Counted from the stretch's first letter, positions 25,451 through 39,746 are shown. The stretch is DNA of 64,000 nt from Ecdyonurus torrentis (GCA_949318235.1 OX439129.1:38125601-38189600); one strand, 5' to 3'. Made by a program: numbers and translations. Notes: generated from the sequence alone by a model not told the origin.

Positions 25451-27353
25451 CTCTTCCAACCCTTCGTATATATATCGATCAAATAAAACATGCCAATAAA
25501 CTATATTACTTTACATATTAAAGTAAAGCTATTCACCACATGGACAAACCAAGACGTTGCTGTCTTTTTGTCAACTTTTTTTTTTTTCGTATATACGTAT
25601 CGAGCTCTTTTGCTTCAAGTTTCTTCTGTCTGAGAAGAAATACTTTATTTTTATTTTTTTGCCACAATAAATTTTATTTATATTTTTATCTGCTTTTTAT
25701 ATAAATAAACGTTTCCTGACAAATATTTTATTTCCAAATTTATTTGAACTATTTTTTTCATTTTTATATAATAAATATATCAAAAGATATGTTTTAGTTT
25801 ACGAATGTTTATTATTTTGATAATTTAGAATTCTAACTTAATTTCCTCCCTTTTTCTTGCTTGGTTATACTTTATTTGAAGAGATACCTTTTTTTTTTTT
25901 TTTTTTTTGCAAGCTATATCGTTTTTTTTATATAACACTATAAATATGTTTTCTTCTTCTTCTTCTTTTGATATAAATATAAAACGAAAAAAAATATAAT
26001 TTTGTTCTATATTTGGTTGGCGCCATTTGTATATCAAATAAAGTGAGTTGTGTGTTGTTTTGCAGACGTCGTACAAATGTAAACATTTGTGAGTATCGCG
26101 AATTGTAAAATAACGCTGAGCTTTGATATTGTATTACATATCGTCAGCATTGAAAAGGGTGAAAGCTTATGTTATAGTGGGTTACTCTCTTAACTTTTCC
26201 AGCTAGGAAGCCCCTGTAGCAATGCGCAAGGTAAAAAAAAAAAAAAAAAAATCTTTGTTTGACAATGACGGTACATATAATATAAAATTCATTAGGTACT
26301 ATAGCGTAAAATTTGCGTTCATGAACATTATACCTATGGGACTTATGCTAAAAAAAAAAAAAAAAAAAAACTAGCATGATGTACGCAGAAAAAAAACATA
26401 GTTTTGTTTATTTTGATTACTATTTTATAATTTGGTTACACACGTCCGGTTATCTCTTCACAACAATACTTTTGATATACGTTCTCTATGCATTGTTATT
26501 TCATCACTGCATGCATGCAGGCGGTGAAATATATATCCGCTATTGACATACACGTCATGCCAATATCATTGTAACTATGATTCATTCAATAATTATTTCT
26601 CCCAAGAATATTCAATATTATTCTCCTATAGCTGCTGTGCAATTCTTATTCTTATTTTTTTTTCTACAGTCGCCAGTTTCAAATTACTGTTGCAATAAAG
26701 AAAAAAATATATATATAATCAATATTTTCTTTTATATTCTTATACTTTAAAAAAGTCAGATGTAAAAATCATAGTTTTTTTTAGATGTCTCTTTTGCATC
26801 AGTGCATTTTTTTTTTTTTTTTTTTATTCATGTAAGTCTGTGTGTCATTATAACTATTGAATAGGAATGGAAATGAATAGTTCTGCCGTTGTATTTGTAT
26901 GGTGCAGTTGTTATGTAAAAGTGGGTCGAGAGGAAAAGAGTGAGATTGCAGACTTTGATAATTCACTCGCAATATTACGTACAGGAACCCCATACTATTT
27001 GCAGGTGTTATAGATAGGACCCAATATGCAATTACCTCTATCTGCTATCTTTTTTTTTTCTTCTATAAGATACAACTCCACGTAAAAAATGCAATCTAAA
27101 ACGTGCTAACATTATTGACAAAATTCATACCTCTGAATATTACCGGTATTGATTATTTGAATTTTTGGTATATAGATTTTTTTTCTTTTCTTTTCTAAAA
27201 TGTTCAAATGTATTCTATCCTATATCTAAACCTTGAATGTATGCATATTATATAAAGAGAGAATCCTGCAGTTTATTAAAAATTTAAACATGTTTTAATA
27301 AATAAAATTTGATATTAACTTAAAATTAATATGATTTCATTTATTTTTTTTAG

Positions 27354-27566
27354 ACGGAGGCGGCCATGAACAACACAACACCAACCCTGGGTCCACCAGG
27401 ACCCATGCCAGGGGGGTTACCTGGGGGTCTTTTAACACCCCCTAATTCAGGAAGTATGCCTGAAGCGGCCGCTAAGAAAATCCAAGAAAGAGAAGCATTA
27501 CGCCAGGTGATACAGCAGTGGAACGCCAACCGACTAGACCTTTTTGAACTCACCGAACCTAATGAG
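27354..27566 (+). CDS. cno: Canoe/afadin exon with the first recognisable start codon (partial gene)
   Basis: Canoe/afadin is a scaffold that links nectin- and cadherin-based adherens junctions to actin and binds Ras/Rap GTPases. This exon starts after a T-rich acceptor (TTTTTTTAG|ACGG) and has an ATG at 27366 (context GCGGCCATGA). From there 67 codons run to the donor GAG|GTCAGT, phase 0. The first 30 residues are Pro/Gly-rich (TLGPPGPMPGGLPGG), followed by a short helix-like stretch and the family hallmark QQWNANRLDLFELTEPNE, which in afadin and canoe sits just before the first RA domain. The four codons before the ATG (T-E-A-A) are also open, so an upstream coding exon could extend the protein. 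Start choice: first ATG in a strong context; reasonably but not fully secure. Confidence 0.93.
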
Positions 27567-28197
27567 GTCAGTGACACTTTATTTATTTATTCTCTGTACT
27601 TGGCACCTTGTTCCACATCAAGTGTCCATCTCTTTTTAATATTATATAGTTCAGAGTCAATGCTTCGCTTGTTAATGTTATTGAAAATTATGTTTGTAGG
27701 ACAAAAAAAAATGTGACTTTACGTGAATTACTGTTTGAAAGGCAACAAAGATATATAAGTAAATATTTACTTTTTATTATGTATTTTTGTAACTGACAGT
27801 ATGTCAATAGGTCGCGAGTTTTGTAGTTTTAACAATGTTTGATTTCTTTGAGGTAAAATCATGCATGATATTTTCGTGACGTCTATAACGTTTGATCGAA
27901 TCTTTCATGTCAATAAAATTACTTGCATCCCAGTAGTTTTCAATTCTAATTCCGTATACGAAATCTATAACAAAATAAATAATTTTATAAAATATATTCA
28001 GATTTTACAGACCGTGAATTTTGGCTTGCATTGAAAACTCTTAAAAGAAATAAATTATATTCAACTTAAATCTTAATTTTATAAAAAGCTTGAAATTGAT
28101 ATTTTAATATAAGATATTTAAACATATATTATGCTATAAAAACGGTATTATATTAATAAATAAAAGAGAAATGTTTTGCACCGTTGATTCAAATTAA

Positions 28198-28200
<3 letters not shown>

Positions 28201-28244
<44 letters not shown>
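28201..28244. repeat. Poly-T run of 44 bases
   Basis: An uninterrupted T tract at the start of a GC-richer island. Confidence 0.95.
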
Positions 28245-28245
<1 letters not shown>

Positions 28246-28259
28246 GAAAAAGAAGTTTA

Positions 28260-28575
28260 TTATTTTGTTGTCGTTGATAGAAACGTTAGCGTGTGAACGC
28301 AATGTAAAAAGGTGCAGCAAATAATAATGCTGCTGCTGCTGCTGGCGGCTGTCTGTAAAAGCGTATTTTATTTTATAATGTGTGTGTGTGCTGTGTGTGT
28401 TGTGTGTATGTGTACTAAAGAGTGAGTGAGAGAGAGAAAGATGTAGATGATGCCCCTTACCTTGCTCCTCTTCTTGTTGCCTCACCTGCCTTGTGTTGCT
28501 AACGTGACGTCACAACAACGCGTCACGCAGAAGATCCACGAGTCACGTGATTTCCGCACCTCTCTCTCTCTCTCT
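28260..28575. promoter_or_regulatory. GC-richer island with CRE and E-box
   Basis: It contains a (CTG)5 run, (TG)n tracts, a perfect CRE palindrome TGACGTCA (28505-28512) and GTCACGTGA (28542-28550), followed by (CT)n. On the - strand there is a donor-like AAGGCAG|GTGAGG near 28484. It could be an intronic enhancer or the start of an antisense transcript. The evidence is motif and composition only. Confidence 0.3.
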
Positions 28576-29872
28576 CTTTCTCTTTCTCTCTCACACACAT
28601 AAACATAATCTCGCTTTCGGTTTGTTTGTAAAAAAAAAAAAAAATAAATAAAAGGATGAAATGAAAAATGCCAGCGTTACCGAAAAATTTAATAAAATAC
28701 ATGAATTACATGATAAATATATCCCTCGCTTATTAAATCAAGTGTATAATTGTCTTTATTAAAAAAATATATATATAATAATAATAAATTGACAGGACAA
28801 GGTGTAGGCTTATATGTGGCCCACTCTTCCATAATATACTTAACTCCCCTTTTTTATAACGTGATTGTTTCCAGTTTTAAGTTAATTGAAATTAAATTCG
28901 GAAGTGTAATTATGAATTAAATTGATATTTTTTTGTGTATTTCTATTATTGGCTTTATTTATTTTTAATATAATGAGAACAGTATACTTCGATAAATCAA
29001 TATTTTACAAAGATACTCGATATGGTTTTATTTTTGTTTCTGACGAGTATACAAGTTCTTCAATGACATAACGCTACAAAATAAATAATGAGATACTTAC
29101 TTTTGTATTTTTTCTAAAATGCAATTTTGGATAAATAAAAAAAAAAAAAAAAAGTTTTAATTTTTAGTATGTGCTAAAAAGAGAGTAAAAATAGTCGCTA
29201 TTTTTATCTTAAATAATTTTGCATGTGATGTGATAATAAAACTAATTTACACTAAATATAGATGTATTATATAATATATATTTTTATCTGCATAGGAATG
29301 AGGTTTAAACACGCTATTAAGTGATTCAGGTAACCTCTGGTTAACAAGGTGACGTCATAATTGTAATGACGTATTCTTTGGAATTTATTGCATCACAATT
29401 TCAACTCTTTTATAACTATACATATTGATATAATACAATGTACTATAATATGAAAAACAACTAAAAGTATTATAATATACTTTCGATTGCGAAATAAAAT
29501 CAGATGGTGCAGCTCCATTTAGTTTAGCTTTTTTTAAACTTTATATAATATGCTGTGACAACTGAGAAGATAAGCTCTCTTGAATTGAATTCTTGTATTT
29601 TAAATGAATTGTGTTTTCTTGTTACGTTTGTGGTCAATTGAATTTAGAAGATACGCCCCAGAATAATAAAAAAAAGGCGTGTAAAGCCACAGCGATGTTC
29701 TCTAACACTGACATTTTGACTTCTTTTTCTTTTTTTAACAAAAAGGAAAAAAGCAAAGAAATAATGGACACTACATTCATACAGCTTTCCACTCGCATCC
29801 TAAGACAAAGAAGAAGGATTTCAGTGCTTTGTTACTCTTAAAACCACTTGAGATAGTTGAAAGTAAATTGAG

Positions 29873-29906
<34 letters not shown>

Positions 29907-32763
29907 TCAAAATGTTTAATGTTTTTTTCTTCTTATTTTAAAATAAGAAGAGAAAGAAAAATGCAATTGAGTCTAGACGTTATTTTTAGTTTTAATTATT
30001 ATGATACTTAAAATAATAATAATAAGTAATGAATATACTGTGAAGTTCGCGTGTACCAAACAGAGAAACTAGAATAATACAATAAAAAAAAAAGGAGGAT
30101 GAGACTGTTGCATGTAGAGGTGGGAGATATTAATATTATTCTTTTATTTGTGTGGGAGAATCAGAAAGATAGCGACGGGAAGTATATACATACATATATT
30201 GTATACACAAACTAAATATTTTATTGTATTTACTCGTCTTGGTGCATCAGGAAAATAGCGTGATACAACAAAGAAAATGCAAACTGTTTGATGGATAGAA
30301 TAAAGTAATGTCATCACCATTTCCACACACTGTGTATGGAGGTACTTTGAAAAATGTCCTTATATATTATGTAACATTTGAAGAGCTCTTGTTAATAGTT
30401 CTCTGCTCTTGTTGCTGTGTGTTCCTATTCTTATATAATTTATTATAATTAAATTCTGTATGTATTGCAAGCCAGGTATGCATGGGGAAAAATTTGTAAT
30501 ATACATCAGACACTGATTAATGATTTTGCATTTATAAGGGATAGAAATCCGTTAAACCAAAAATCAAAACATTAATTTGTTAAATGTACAAGAAAAAAAA
30601 AAAAGGCAAGGTAATTTCTAAGTGTGAAAATATTTAAGTGAGTATAATATAGAAGAAATTTGTGCGATGTAGATAAAGATTAATGTTTTATTATTATTAT
30701 TATTTTTTTAATATAATATAACTCGCCCTTCTTTTTGATTATGATAAGTTATAGTAGTTAGTTTTGGAGTAGGTATGTATTACAGATTAATTTTATTTAG
30801 TTACGCAATGATACCTCTTCTTTCAACCCTTATATATATTAATATTATATAATATCAAACCCTCTCATCACCTTTGTTATTCTCACCTCATTTTTTCTTA
30901 TTCTTCTTACTTTTTTTTTTAACAAACACCCTTTTGTGTTTACTAAAATGACCAACAAGTATTATTGAATAGCTTAGCCGCAATTTTATGCCATGTCTAT
31001 CAAACATTACTTTGTGTATCACAAACATACTGTACAAAGCAAGGGAGAGTTTTGTTATTCTTATGATTGGGGAAGGGGGGGGGGGGGGTCATCTGTTTAT
31101 GTCGGAAGTTTTTTAGTGAGTGAAGGCAGAGGTCGCTAGATGACCCGCTCTCACGAGCGAGTATACTCTTCAAATATTAGGGTGAGATATTTTCTGCTGT
31201 CCGATCAAAATAACTAAATATAATGCTGACGAATCCTTTTTTTTTTTTTTTTTTTTTTTTTTATAGCCAGCCAGCCACCTATATATAAGCTTACTTTTAA
31301 TTCTATATGTCTATACAATATCGATCTTTTATTCCAACGGATATTAATACACAAAATTTGTTAGTATTAAAAACCTAAGCTTCAAGCTTGATCATTTGTT
31401 TTAAAAAAGTGAAGTTTTTTTTTTCTTTCCCGATAGGATATATAAACAGAATGTATGTATAATAACTTTATCGGAGCTAAATAGTCAGAATTTATGAGAG
31501 TTTGTGTTCCATGCTAAGTGACTTGATTTATGCATTAATTACGTAAATGGTTTAATGAAAATTTTCGCTGAATAGAGAGCATTAGTTGGTAAACAAACAA
31601 AAGTGAGTTGACTAATTTGATTTGAAATCAACAATGAAATGTTAATTATAAAATTTACAACAAATATATATTTTATCATTTGCGTTTCCATATTTTTGGC
31701 TTTAAAATATTATGAATATATTGCACTGTATATTATGTTTTATTGTCTCCAAATAATAGAGATTTAAATTATTTCTCTATTTATAAATTAGACAAATAAA
31801 TAATTTTACAAATATTTTTTTTTTGGTACTATCAAATGCTATAGGTACATTTTGTAAACCATTGTATCATTTTTGTCGTTAAAAAAATATAAATCTAATA
31901 ATAATAAAAAAAAAACGTTGTAATATATTATTTGAAATATATTCTATATAAAAAATAAAAGAATAAGATTCTTGACAACGGCTCTTTAAAATTGAAGGCA
32001 CTTAGAGAGGGGATGTTTAAAAAAAATGTGTACCAAATTTTTTTGATATTAAAATAGAAATGAGTTGTACACATATATTATGCAGGTATATGATATATTT
32101 TATATAAAAGTGGATGAGAAAATATGTTGAATGCTTTGTTATGGCGTGCGTGCGCGGATTAAGTTTCAGTTTGCACAATGTGACATCTCCCTGCCCCCCC
32201 CTCTTTTGATCAAAAGTACATAATACCTGTCAATCTTAACGGCTTGAAAACATACTCTGATTTGATTGACGAAGGTATATATTATGTAAGAAAGTTATAA
32301 ACTTTTTATTATTATTATTATTATGTTGCTGATATGTTTAGGTCATGATGTTATATAAAAGGGTGGCTTTTCTTGAATCTGTGGTTTCTGAGTACTGAAA
32401 TGTATAACTTAAAATGACTTTCCCAAGACTAAATTTTAATAATGTGTATAGTAAGAGAAGTTTGTCTAAACTTTGTATTTATTGATTTTTCTTTTAATCT
32501 TTGATCAGTTCCCCTAATAATTTATCTCTTGAAGAGAAAATAATTTATATATAATAGTATTTCACTTTGTCTTTTTGCCTGATGCTTACTTGATTCATGC
32601 ATTTTTTTTTTCCTTATTGTAATTTATATCGTTTTTTTCTTCTTCTTCTTCATCTATATAATAATAAATTCAGAATGAGTTCCACTGTTGTAAGTTTTTA
32701 CGAAGTACAATTTAATCAATCTTTTCAAAATGATTGAAGCAGAACTGTCTGATAAAAATAGTG

Positions 32764-32764
<1 letters not shown>

Positions 32765-32835
<71 letters not shown>
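32765..32835. repeat. (TA)n microsatellite
   Basis: About 35 TA units, followed within about 110 bases by a long CT run. Confidence 0.95.
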
Positions 32836-32837
<2 letters not shown>

Positions 32838-32940
32838 GTTTTGCATCATGAGAAGTGCACTTTTCGAATATTATACTCGCGCATTATTGTAGAGTGCATG
32901 GGAAAAAACAATGAAAAATTTATTATCTGTGTCACTGCGA

Positions 32941-32943
<3 letters not shown>

Positions 32944-32989
<46 letters not shown>
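32944..32989. repeat. (CT)n microsatellite
   Basis: About 23 CT units. It gives Ser-Leu repeat frames that are not genes. Confidence 0.95.
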
Positions 32990-32992
<3 letters not shown>

Positions 32993-34074
32993 TTATTCAG
33001 GACTTTTTCTATTGTAACCGCGCATATATATTTTTTCTTCTTATATTTAACTCTCTATACTGCGTGTGTAACATTTTTATTATACAAACTTAATTTTTAT
33101 TATATTACCTCAATTTCCGGATTTCTAGACTAGTCTCCTCTATATACTATATTTATACATAATATACACGAAGATTGGTATTGCAGCTGTCACGGTTATA
33201 TGTGCATTGTATAAGAATTAACGTAATTTATGAGATAAAGCTTTTTTTTTTTTTTTTTTCCTGTAAATTCCTTTTATATAAAGTGCGTCTTTTACGTCGC
33301 ATATATCCATTACGGCTCGTGTTATTTGAGGGAGGAATATAAGAAAGAAAGGGAGGTGAGGTGGGTTATCCTCTTTGGAATGTCTTTTAAAATTCTATAA
33401 TATTCTCTATATTATGTATGTTACTCTACTGCACTGCGTGTTGTCGTATGTAAGACTAAGGATATAAGGAAAACTCTCAGCACTTTGCAAGCTTCATTCA
33501 CCTTCACTTACTATGTAGACTCTTGTAATTCGCTATCTACGCATTTTTTTTTTAAGTGACGTCATTGAGTTAAGTTTGGCTTCTTTTACATTTTACTCTT
33601 TTAGGTTTATCAGGGGAATCCATAAAAATATATTATACTATTTAGTATAATTGTTACTATTACAGCATTGCAGAGTAATTTGAGTTTTATTTTTATATTA
33701 TATAAAGCTAAAATTAAGCCAAACAAAATAGTTCTTTCATTATACCATTATGATATTTTGAACGAAAATTTTAAAATTGAAGAATTTTTGTACATGATAT
33801 TGATGTTTTAATATGTGTTCTTTTAAAATTAATTACTTAAATTTATTTTTCATGCAGTACCCTCGCAGATTAATTTGATTTCATTTTCATTAAAAACTTT
33901 AATTAATTACAAAAATATCAGAGCACTTGTATTTAAATTAAAATATTAATTTATCATAACAAATTTTAATTAGCTATGAATCTTATATTATACAAGACTC
34001 GAGACATATATTTTTTGGAAGATAATTTTACACAAGGAAGAGTTGAAGAGAGAGAGATGAGTGTTATATACTCG

Positions 34075-34160
34075 CGAAATTGACCTACATGGGCCCATAA
34101 ACGAGGCTGCCGCCGTCTATAAAAACCGCTTATGTATGCGGGGTGCGTAGTCAGCAATTG
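34075..34160 (+). promoter_or_regulatory. Possible TATA-type core promoter in the canoe intron
   Basis: TATAAAAA at 34118-34125 sits in a GC-richer patch. An initiator-like GTCAGCA lies about 33 bases downstream (34150-34156), a normal TATA-to-start distance. It could be an alternative internal promoter for canoe. TATA-like strings are frequent in this AT-rich DNA, so confidence is low. Confidence 0.2.
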
Positions 34161-35864
34161 AGCGAGAGAGCTAACTATTACGTTTTTTTCCTTGCAAGTT
34201 TACTTTGCAATACTATAAGGACGGACGCATGCTATACCTCACAGAAAATTAGACAAACGGAACAGACGAAAATTTAATAACAATGACATTTTTGCCAGGT
34301 CGACTCAGTGAGCAGAAAAGAAGTTGTTGTTTTTTCTTTCCCTTTTTTTTTTTAAATGTTTAATCGTTGCAGTGAGGTGTATTATATTTCCTGTAAAAAA
34401 ATGTCCATGACTCAATTGTCTTTGCCAGATTGCAAAAGCTTCTTGTTATAAGAGGCCTCTTGAGGGTTGAGTTGAGCCAAGTTCACCTCTCTGATTGACT
34501 GACTCTGTGGAGTATATACTACCCTGCAGTGCAGTCACAAAATGAACATCCACTTTGCTGCTTGTGAATTGCGTTAGCAATGGGGAAAAAAAAAAAAAAA
34601 AAAAAAAAAAATCTATACTGCTGCTTGCTTAACAAGCTTTTATTCTTTTTTTTTCTTTTTTTTTTTAATTGCTCTTTTTAAAGTGAAACAATGAAATTTT
34701 AAATTCAATAACTTGTCAATGACGTTCGATTTTACATCGTAATTTAAGCTTTAATTATTGTAACTTATGCAGTACAATACAAATGTTTTGATAAAAAGAA
34801 AGCCCACCCTGCATTTTTTTTTCTTTTTTACAAATCAATATTTATGTTAGTTATAAGTTCAATTCTAGCCTCAATTTTGCAGTTAGAGATATAATTATTA
34901 AATACTTGTATTTTTTTATACAAATACAATCAACCGCAAATTATTGTTCGTAGTTTGATTGGATGATTTTTTTATCTTGTTAGTTTTTTTTTCTTTGAGT
35001 GTAAGCTTAAAACAACACCATACAGTGCTACATTTACAAGGTAGAATCTAATTTCTTTTTATTTCCATACAATCACCCCTTCGAATAAGGTTGTGAGAAA
35101 CTTTTGTGGTGCTTTTTTATTTTTATATATATATTTTTTAAATATTTGTGAGATTATGAGTAGAAAATTTTAACAAGCATAAATTTTTTTGTTTTTTAAA
35201 TATATAATTGTTATAAGCATTTTTTTTTCTGCGTATTCCACTTATACTTATATAGTGCAGAAGTTATAAACTTGAAAAGAAAAAAAAAAAAAAAAAAAAA
35301 AATTGCTGACTCTAAATTTTATTTGTATAAAATTCTTAATAATTTTCATTTGCATAAATTTTGCTTTATTATAATAAATTCATTGAGCGTATAAAATGTT
35401 CATACATAGATATTCTACATAAATTTTTCACGTGGTTTCCTGCATTGTTCAAACATGACACATGCAAGTAAGCAATAATTATTATAATCCTTTCCTTATA
35501 ATTTTCCTTAATGGTTTATTTAAATGTCAAAATAATTTAACATTGCAATTACATGTCGTAATTATTGTAATCAGTTCATTGCTAATTGTTTCTTAATTAA
35601 ATCACTAACATCGTTTTCAGCTTTTTTTCCACTGAAATTCATCACATAAGAATTGCATATAAATATTTCTATTAAAAAAAAAAAAAAAAAACAAGTTTTA
35701 AGCGATTTCAAATTTGAAGAAATCGTCATGTCATCTCTATTCATCGTGGGAAGATTTAAAAAATTAATCTCATGCGTGAGTCAGCTCACTTTAGTCACAA
35801 AACGTTTTCTTTTTAAAGAAATAAACATGAATTAACTTTATGGTATAAATGTTGGTCCGGAAGA

Positions 35865-35875
35865 AGAGAGAGAGA

Positions 35876-35913
<38 letters not shown>
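35865..35913. repeat. (GA)n microsatellite
   Basis: A GA-rich run with two GAAA interruptions near its start. Confidence 0.9.
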
Positions 35914-35916
<3 letters not shown>

Positions 35917-37294
35917 GCTAAATTAAAGTAAATAATTTACTTCCACCACAATTCTAGTTTCAACCAATATATTATGAAATTATACAGTTAAATAATTTGC
36001 TAATCGTAGTATGATTTGCATATTAAAAAAAAAAAAAAAAAAAAAAAATCAGTATATAAATTTATATTGTAAATTTAACCATACAGACCACAATCAGAAC
36101 TTTAAAATAAAGCTATTTTTAACAACCGTCTTACAATCTCAATAAGCAGGGCATTATATTGTTTTATAATATATTATATAAAAATAAAATTCAAGTGTTT
36201 CACAATATTTGTGAATACCTTCTCTCCACAATGTGGTGACGTAATCGCTCCAACAGCAACAGACCTGCATAGCAGAGCAAAGTACACTCCAAGGCCATAT
36301 TATCTTTTTTTTTTTTTTTTTTTTTTTTTTTCTTACTGAGTGAGAATCCCGCACGTTGAAATTTAAAACTAGTATGTGGGACCCTGGTAGCAAGTAAAAA
36401 ACAAGAAGGAAAAGGAAGAAAAAAAAAAAAGAAAAAAGAAAAAGAAAAAAAAGAGCTTTTATTTATAAGAACGTAAGAGATACCTCTGTCCAAAAGATCA
36501 GTGTCTTCTTCTTATTTTATGTGAATAAAAAATGCACCTGTTCCGCCTCTAGGAGATTGTATATGCCCACATGATTATTACTTTGTCTAGGAATCGATTT
36601 TTTTTTCTCTCATCTTAATTGCTTACGTATATTTCTCAATCGGCTGTTCTTATATACACCATTTAGGAAAGTTTTAATTACGTATTCAAAAATACTCTTT
36701 ATAAACTGACGTGCTCATTTGAAAAGTATTTGAAAAATGAAATGTTTAATCTCTCTTTCTCTGATTCTCAACCGCACGCATTTTTGAGCTATTTTAAATA
36801 TTTTATTTAGAGTTAGAAGAACTTAAAAAAAAAAAAAAAAAAAAAAACAGATTTATTGGCATTATTTATATTGCTTGCTTCTCGTAAATCTTTTTTTTAA
36901 ATGTCAAATTTGTATTTTTTTTATTACAGCTACTGCCATAAACGATACACGCTTTTAACTATATTGGTTCTAAATTAAGAAATATGTATAAATCGTGACA
37001 TACCGATGTTTTTGTTGGTGTGTATTTATATTATGTAAATAAGAGGCAAAAGTATATCATCATGGTTTGTGTGAAATAAAACTTTGAAATATTATGAACA
37101 ATGGAAGGAATAGGAATTTGAAAATTTGTTTGCCAGGAAAAAACATTCTCATTTTCTTGTTTCAAATATATGTATATAGGAATTTTTTTTTTTTTTTTTT
37201 TTTTAGGCGTATGCAGTATGATTATGAAGATAATGATATTTTGCTTTCTATATATTATGTATCTCCTAAAACTCTTGAATGATATAATAATAAT

Positions 37295-37570
37295 TGGAGG
37301 CGCGGGTGCGGCTCATAAGTACGCACACGTCATGGCTTGACGTTGCTCTACTATGAAAACCTTTTGACCTGATGATGGTGGTGGTGGTACCGCGCCTTCT
37401 CTGTGTCTCAACAATAACGGGACACCAACGTGGCGTGGCGTGTCACCCACAATTCAACTGCAGTGACAACTTCGCTGCTTTTGTCTTAATTCATGTCACA
37501 CAAAACAACTTCAAGACGCCTTCGTAAAATTTCAAATTTACGCACCACTTCGTAATTGCCTATGAGTCGC
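37295..37570. promoter_or_regulatory. GC-rich island in the canoe intron
   Basis: A sharp rise in G+C and CpG, with (GGT)n near 37378 and repeats of GTGGCGTG. It starts within about 20 bases of the end of a short AT-rich stretch. No coding frame is recognised. A candidate enhancer. Confidence 0.25.
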
Positions 37571-37604
37571 AGGAATTACGCACGGAATTATAAGATTAAG
37601 TCAT

Positions 37605-37623
37605 GGGGGGGGGGGGGGGGGGG
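37605..37623. repeat. Poly-G run
   Basis: About 19 consecutive G, one of several long G/C homopolymers (others at 12324-12340 and 31076-31088). Such runs can form quadruplexes and are prone to sequencing error. Confidence 0.85.
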
Positions 37624-39266
37624 ATGTAATGTGATATTTAATACGTGTTGCCTACATAGGCATTAAACTATAAGAAATCATATTGGTTTATGGGGGCAAA
37701 AAAAAAATCTTAGAACATCATGATATTTATCATTGTATTCTCTAAAATATACAATTTTGAATTTTGAATTTTCATTCATAATTCAATATCAAAATATTAA
37801 ATCAAATTTAGATACATTATTTTTAATTCATTGCATTATACAAAATTCATTTTTCTAAGTTATACATTTCAGCTGATCTAATTCACATGAAAAAGTATAA
37901 ACATTTCCTCTCATATTTAGAGAGAGAGAGAAAAGGCACTTTATTTATTTATCTCTTGAGATGTTTTTTCTAGTTTTTTTTTTCTTTTTACATTATAACA
38001 AATGATATGAATGTTCATTGTTACCATTTTACATCCCTCCCCCCTCCCTCCTATAGTCATTTCAAACTATGGAATTTTGCATTCTCATTATGTCAAGTTA
38101 TTATTTTATATGTCATCTTATTATCATTCTCTGTTAATAAGTTGACAATATATATATTAAATTTGTAACATCCTTATATATACACAGCTCAAATAAAAGC
38201 TTTTTGTATTGCTACTGGCGAGATGAACATAAATAAAACTAACTTATACAACATCCTCATTACAATGACTCTATATAATATACATGCGACTTAATATATT
38301 ATACTCAAGAAATTATATTATGAGGATAAACTCCCACGGTTTTGACTTTATATATAAATTAAGACAATTACACTTCATATATACATTCAAATTAATTTAT
38401 ATATATTTGCATGTGAAAATGATGTTTCATATTATGCATCTTGTGTATATTATATATAATGTAAATATGAAAACGTAATTTTTATTTTACATAATATACA
38501 CCCCATATGAACTAAATTTTGTAAATTACATATTTATTTTAGCATTTCCCTATATACATATACCCACATACGTTATATTTATACAATATGTATATATATA
38601 CAAGTAACAACCCATCATGTGTGTATAAAATTATCATATAATAATCTATTGTTTTATTGCAATATATAGGGACAAGTATAATTATTATTTTTGTTGATAT
38701 TATACATGTTGAAATATATATGAAACATTATGCGGTATTGTGTACAGTACATGAGTAACACAGAATTGAAAATTTCTTGCTTCAATGGTTGCTAATTGAT
38801 CTGTATTACAAAACCATAAGTATTGTGTTTGCTTTTTTACCATATAGCCTGATTTGCATGAAATTGGTTTAGTTTATTATTATTAATATATCTGATTTAT
38901 ATTTGCAAGCTTTATATAATTATATACACTGTGCCTTGGTTATATAAATATAACTATAGAGAAATTTTCAACTTGAAAAATTAAATGTGAGACTTTAATT
39001 TTATTTTAACTTTATCTTATATACAGCGCACAAAATATTTTTAAAGTGTTTGAGTAGTTTTCCTTTTACTTTGATGCTGAAAGAAATTTTGTAGACTTTT
39101 TTTTTTTTAGTGTGCTCTTGGTTTATTTTTATGTGATACATTCTTAGTAATATAATTTGTTATTTTTCATTATTATTTTGCACTAAATCAAGATAATAGT
39201 TTTTGTTTTTTGCTTTGCTTTTTGCTTTCTTCATTTTAGAGTATAATTAAATCTGTGTTATTGTGT

Positions 39267-39269
<3 letters not shown>

Positions 39270-39313
<44 letters not shown>
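39270..39313. repeat. Poly-T run of 44 bases
   Basis: An uninterrupted T tract. Confidence 0.95.
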
Positions 39314-39317
<4 letters not shown>

Positions 39318-39469
39318 CTTTGAATTTCAAGCTACTGTGAATCAGTATCTGATCACGACAGATAACAATAATTTAATATAAAAAAAAGCAGCATGCATGC
39401 GTAAGTGTTTTTCTATGGTTATAATTTATAAGACAAGCATTTCCAATCCACGTTATGGATGACAAAAAG

Positions 39470-39640
39470 GGGGTTATCTATCATGGTCCGTGAAGACGAT
39501 TTTATAGGGCGGGGTAGACATTCAGAAGGCACCGAAGCACGGCAATATAGTAATATTGAGGTGACACGCCTACTTCCTAGTCACGTGACTTTACATTGTT
39601 TAGTATAGACATACACAACACGCCCGATTTTGATGGGCGT
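39470..39640. promoter_or_regulatory. GC-richer patch with GTCACGTGAC palindrome
   Basis: A 10-bp perfect E-box-type palindrome at 39580-39589 in a patch also containing GGGCGGGG at about 39508 (GC-box-like). A candidate regulatory element within the large canoe intron. Confidence 0.25.
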
Positions 39641-39705
39641 AATCACAATAGTCACAATAATAAGCTCTGCAATTTCAAAATAATCTTATACCCCCATAGA
39701 TAAAT

Positions 39706-39706
<1 letters not shown>

Positions 39707-39744
<38 letters not shown>
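39707..39744. repeat. (CT)n microsatellite
   Basis: About 19 CT units. Confidence 0.95.

Positions 39745-39746
<2 letters not shown>

Larger units (their letters stand above)
10952..27353 (+). other. Long AT-rich stretch, likely first canoe intron
   Basis: About 16.4 kb without a recognisable coding exon on either strand. It holds homopolymers, TA tracts, a poly-G run (12324-12340) and small palindromes. GC-richer spots are 11100-11300, 16880-17150 (CT repeat and possible regulatory DNA) and 25370-25450 (paired E-boxes). The remaining DNA shows nothing specific. Confidence 0.5.

Noticed and set aside
28189..28485. 98-residue - strand frame with Thr-His and Gln repeats
   Set aside because: The frame is made of microsatellites (TG, CTG) and a poly-T tract, not a gene.
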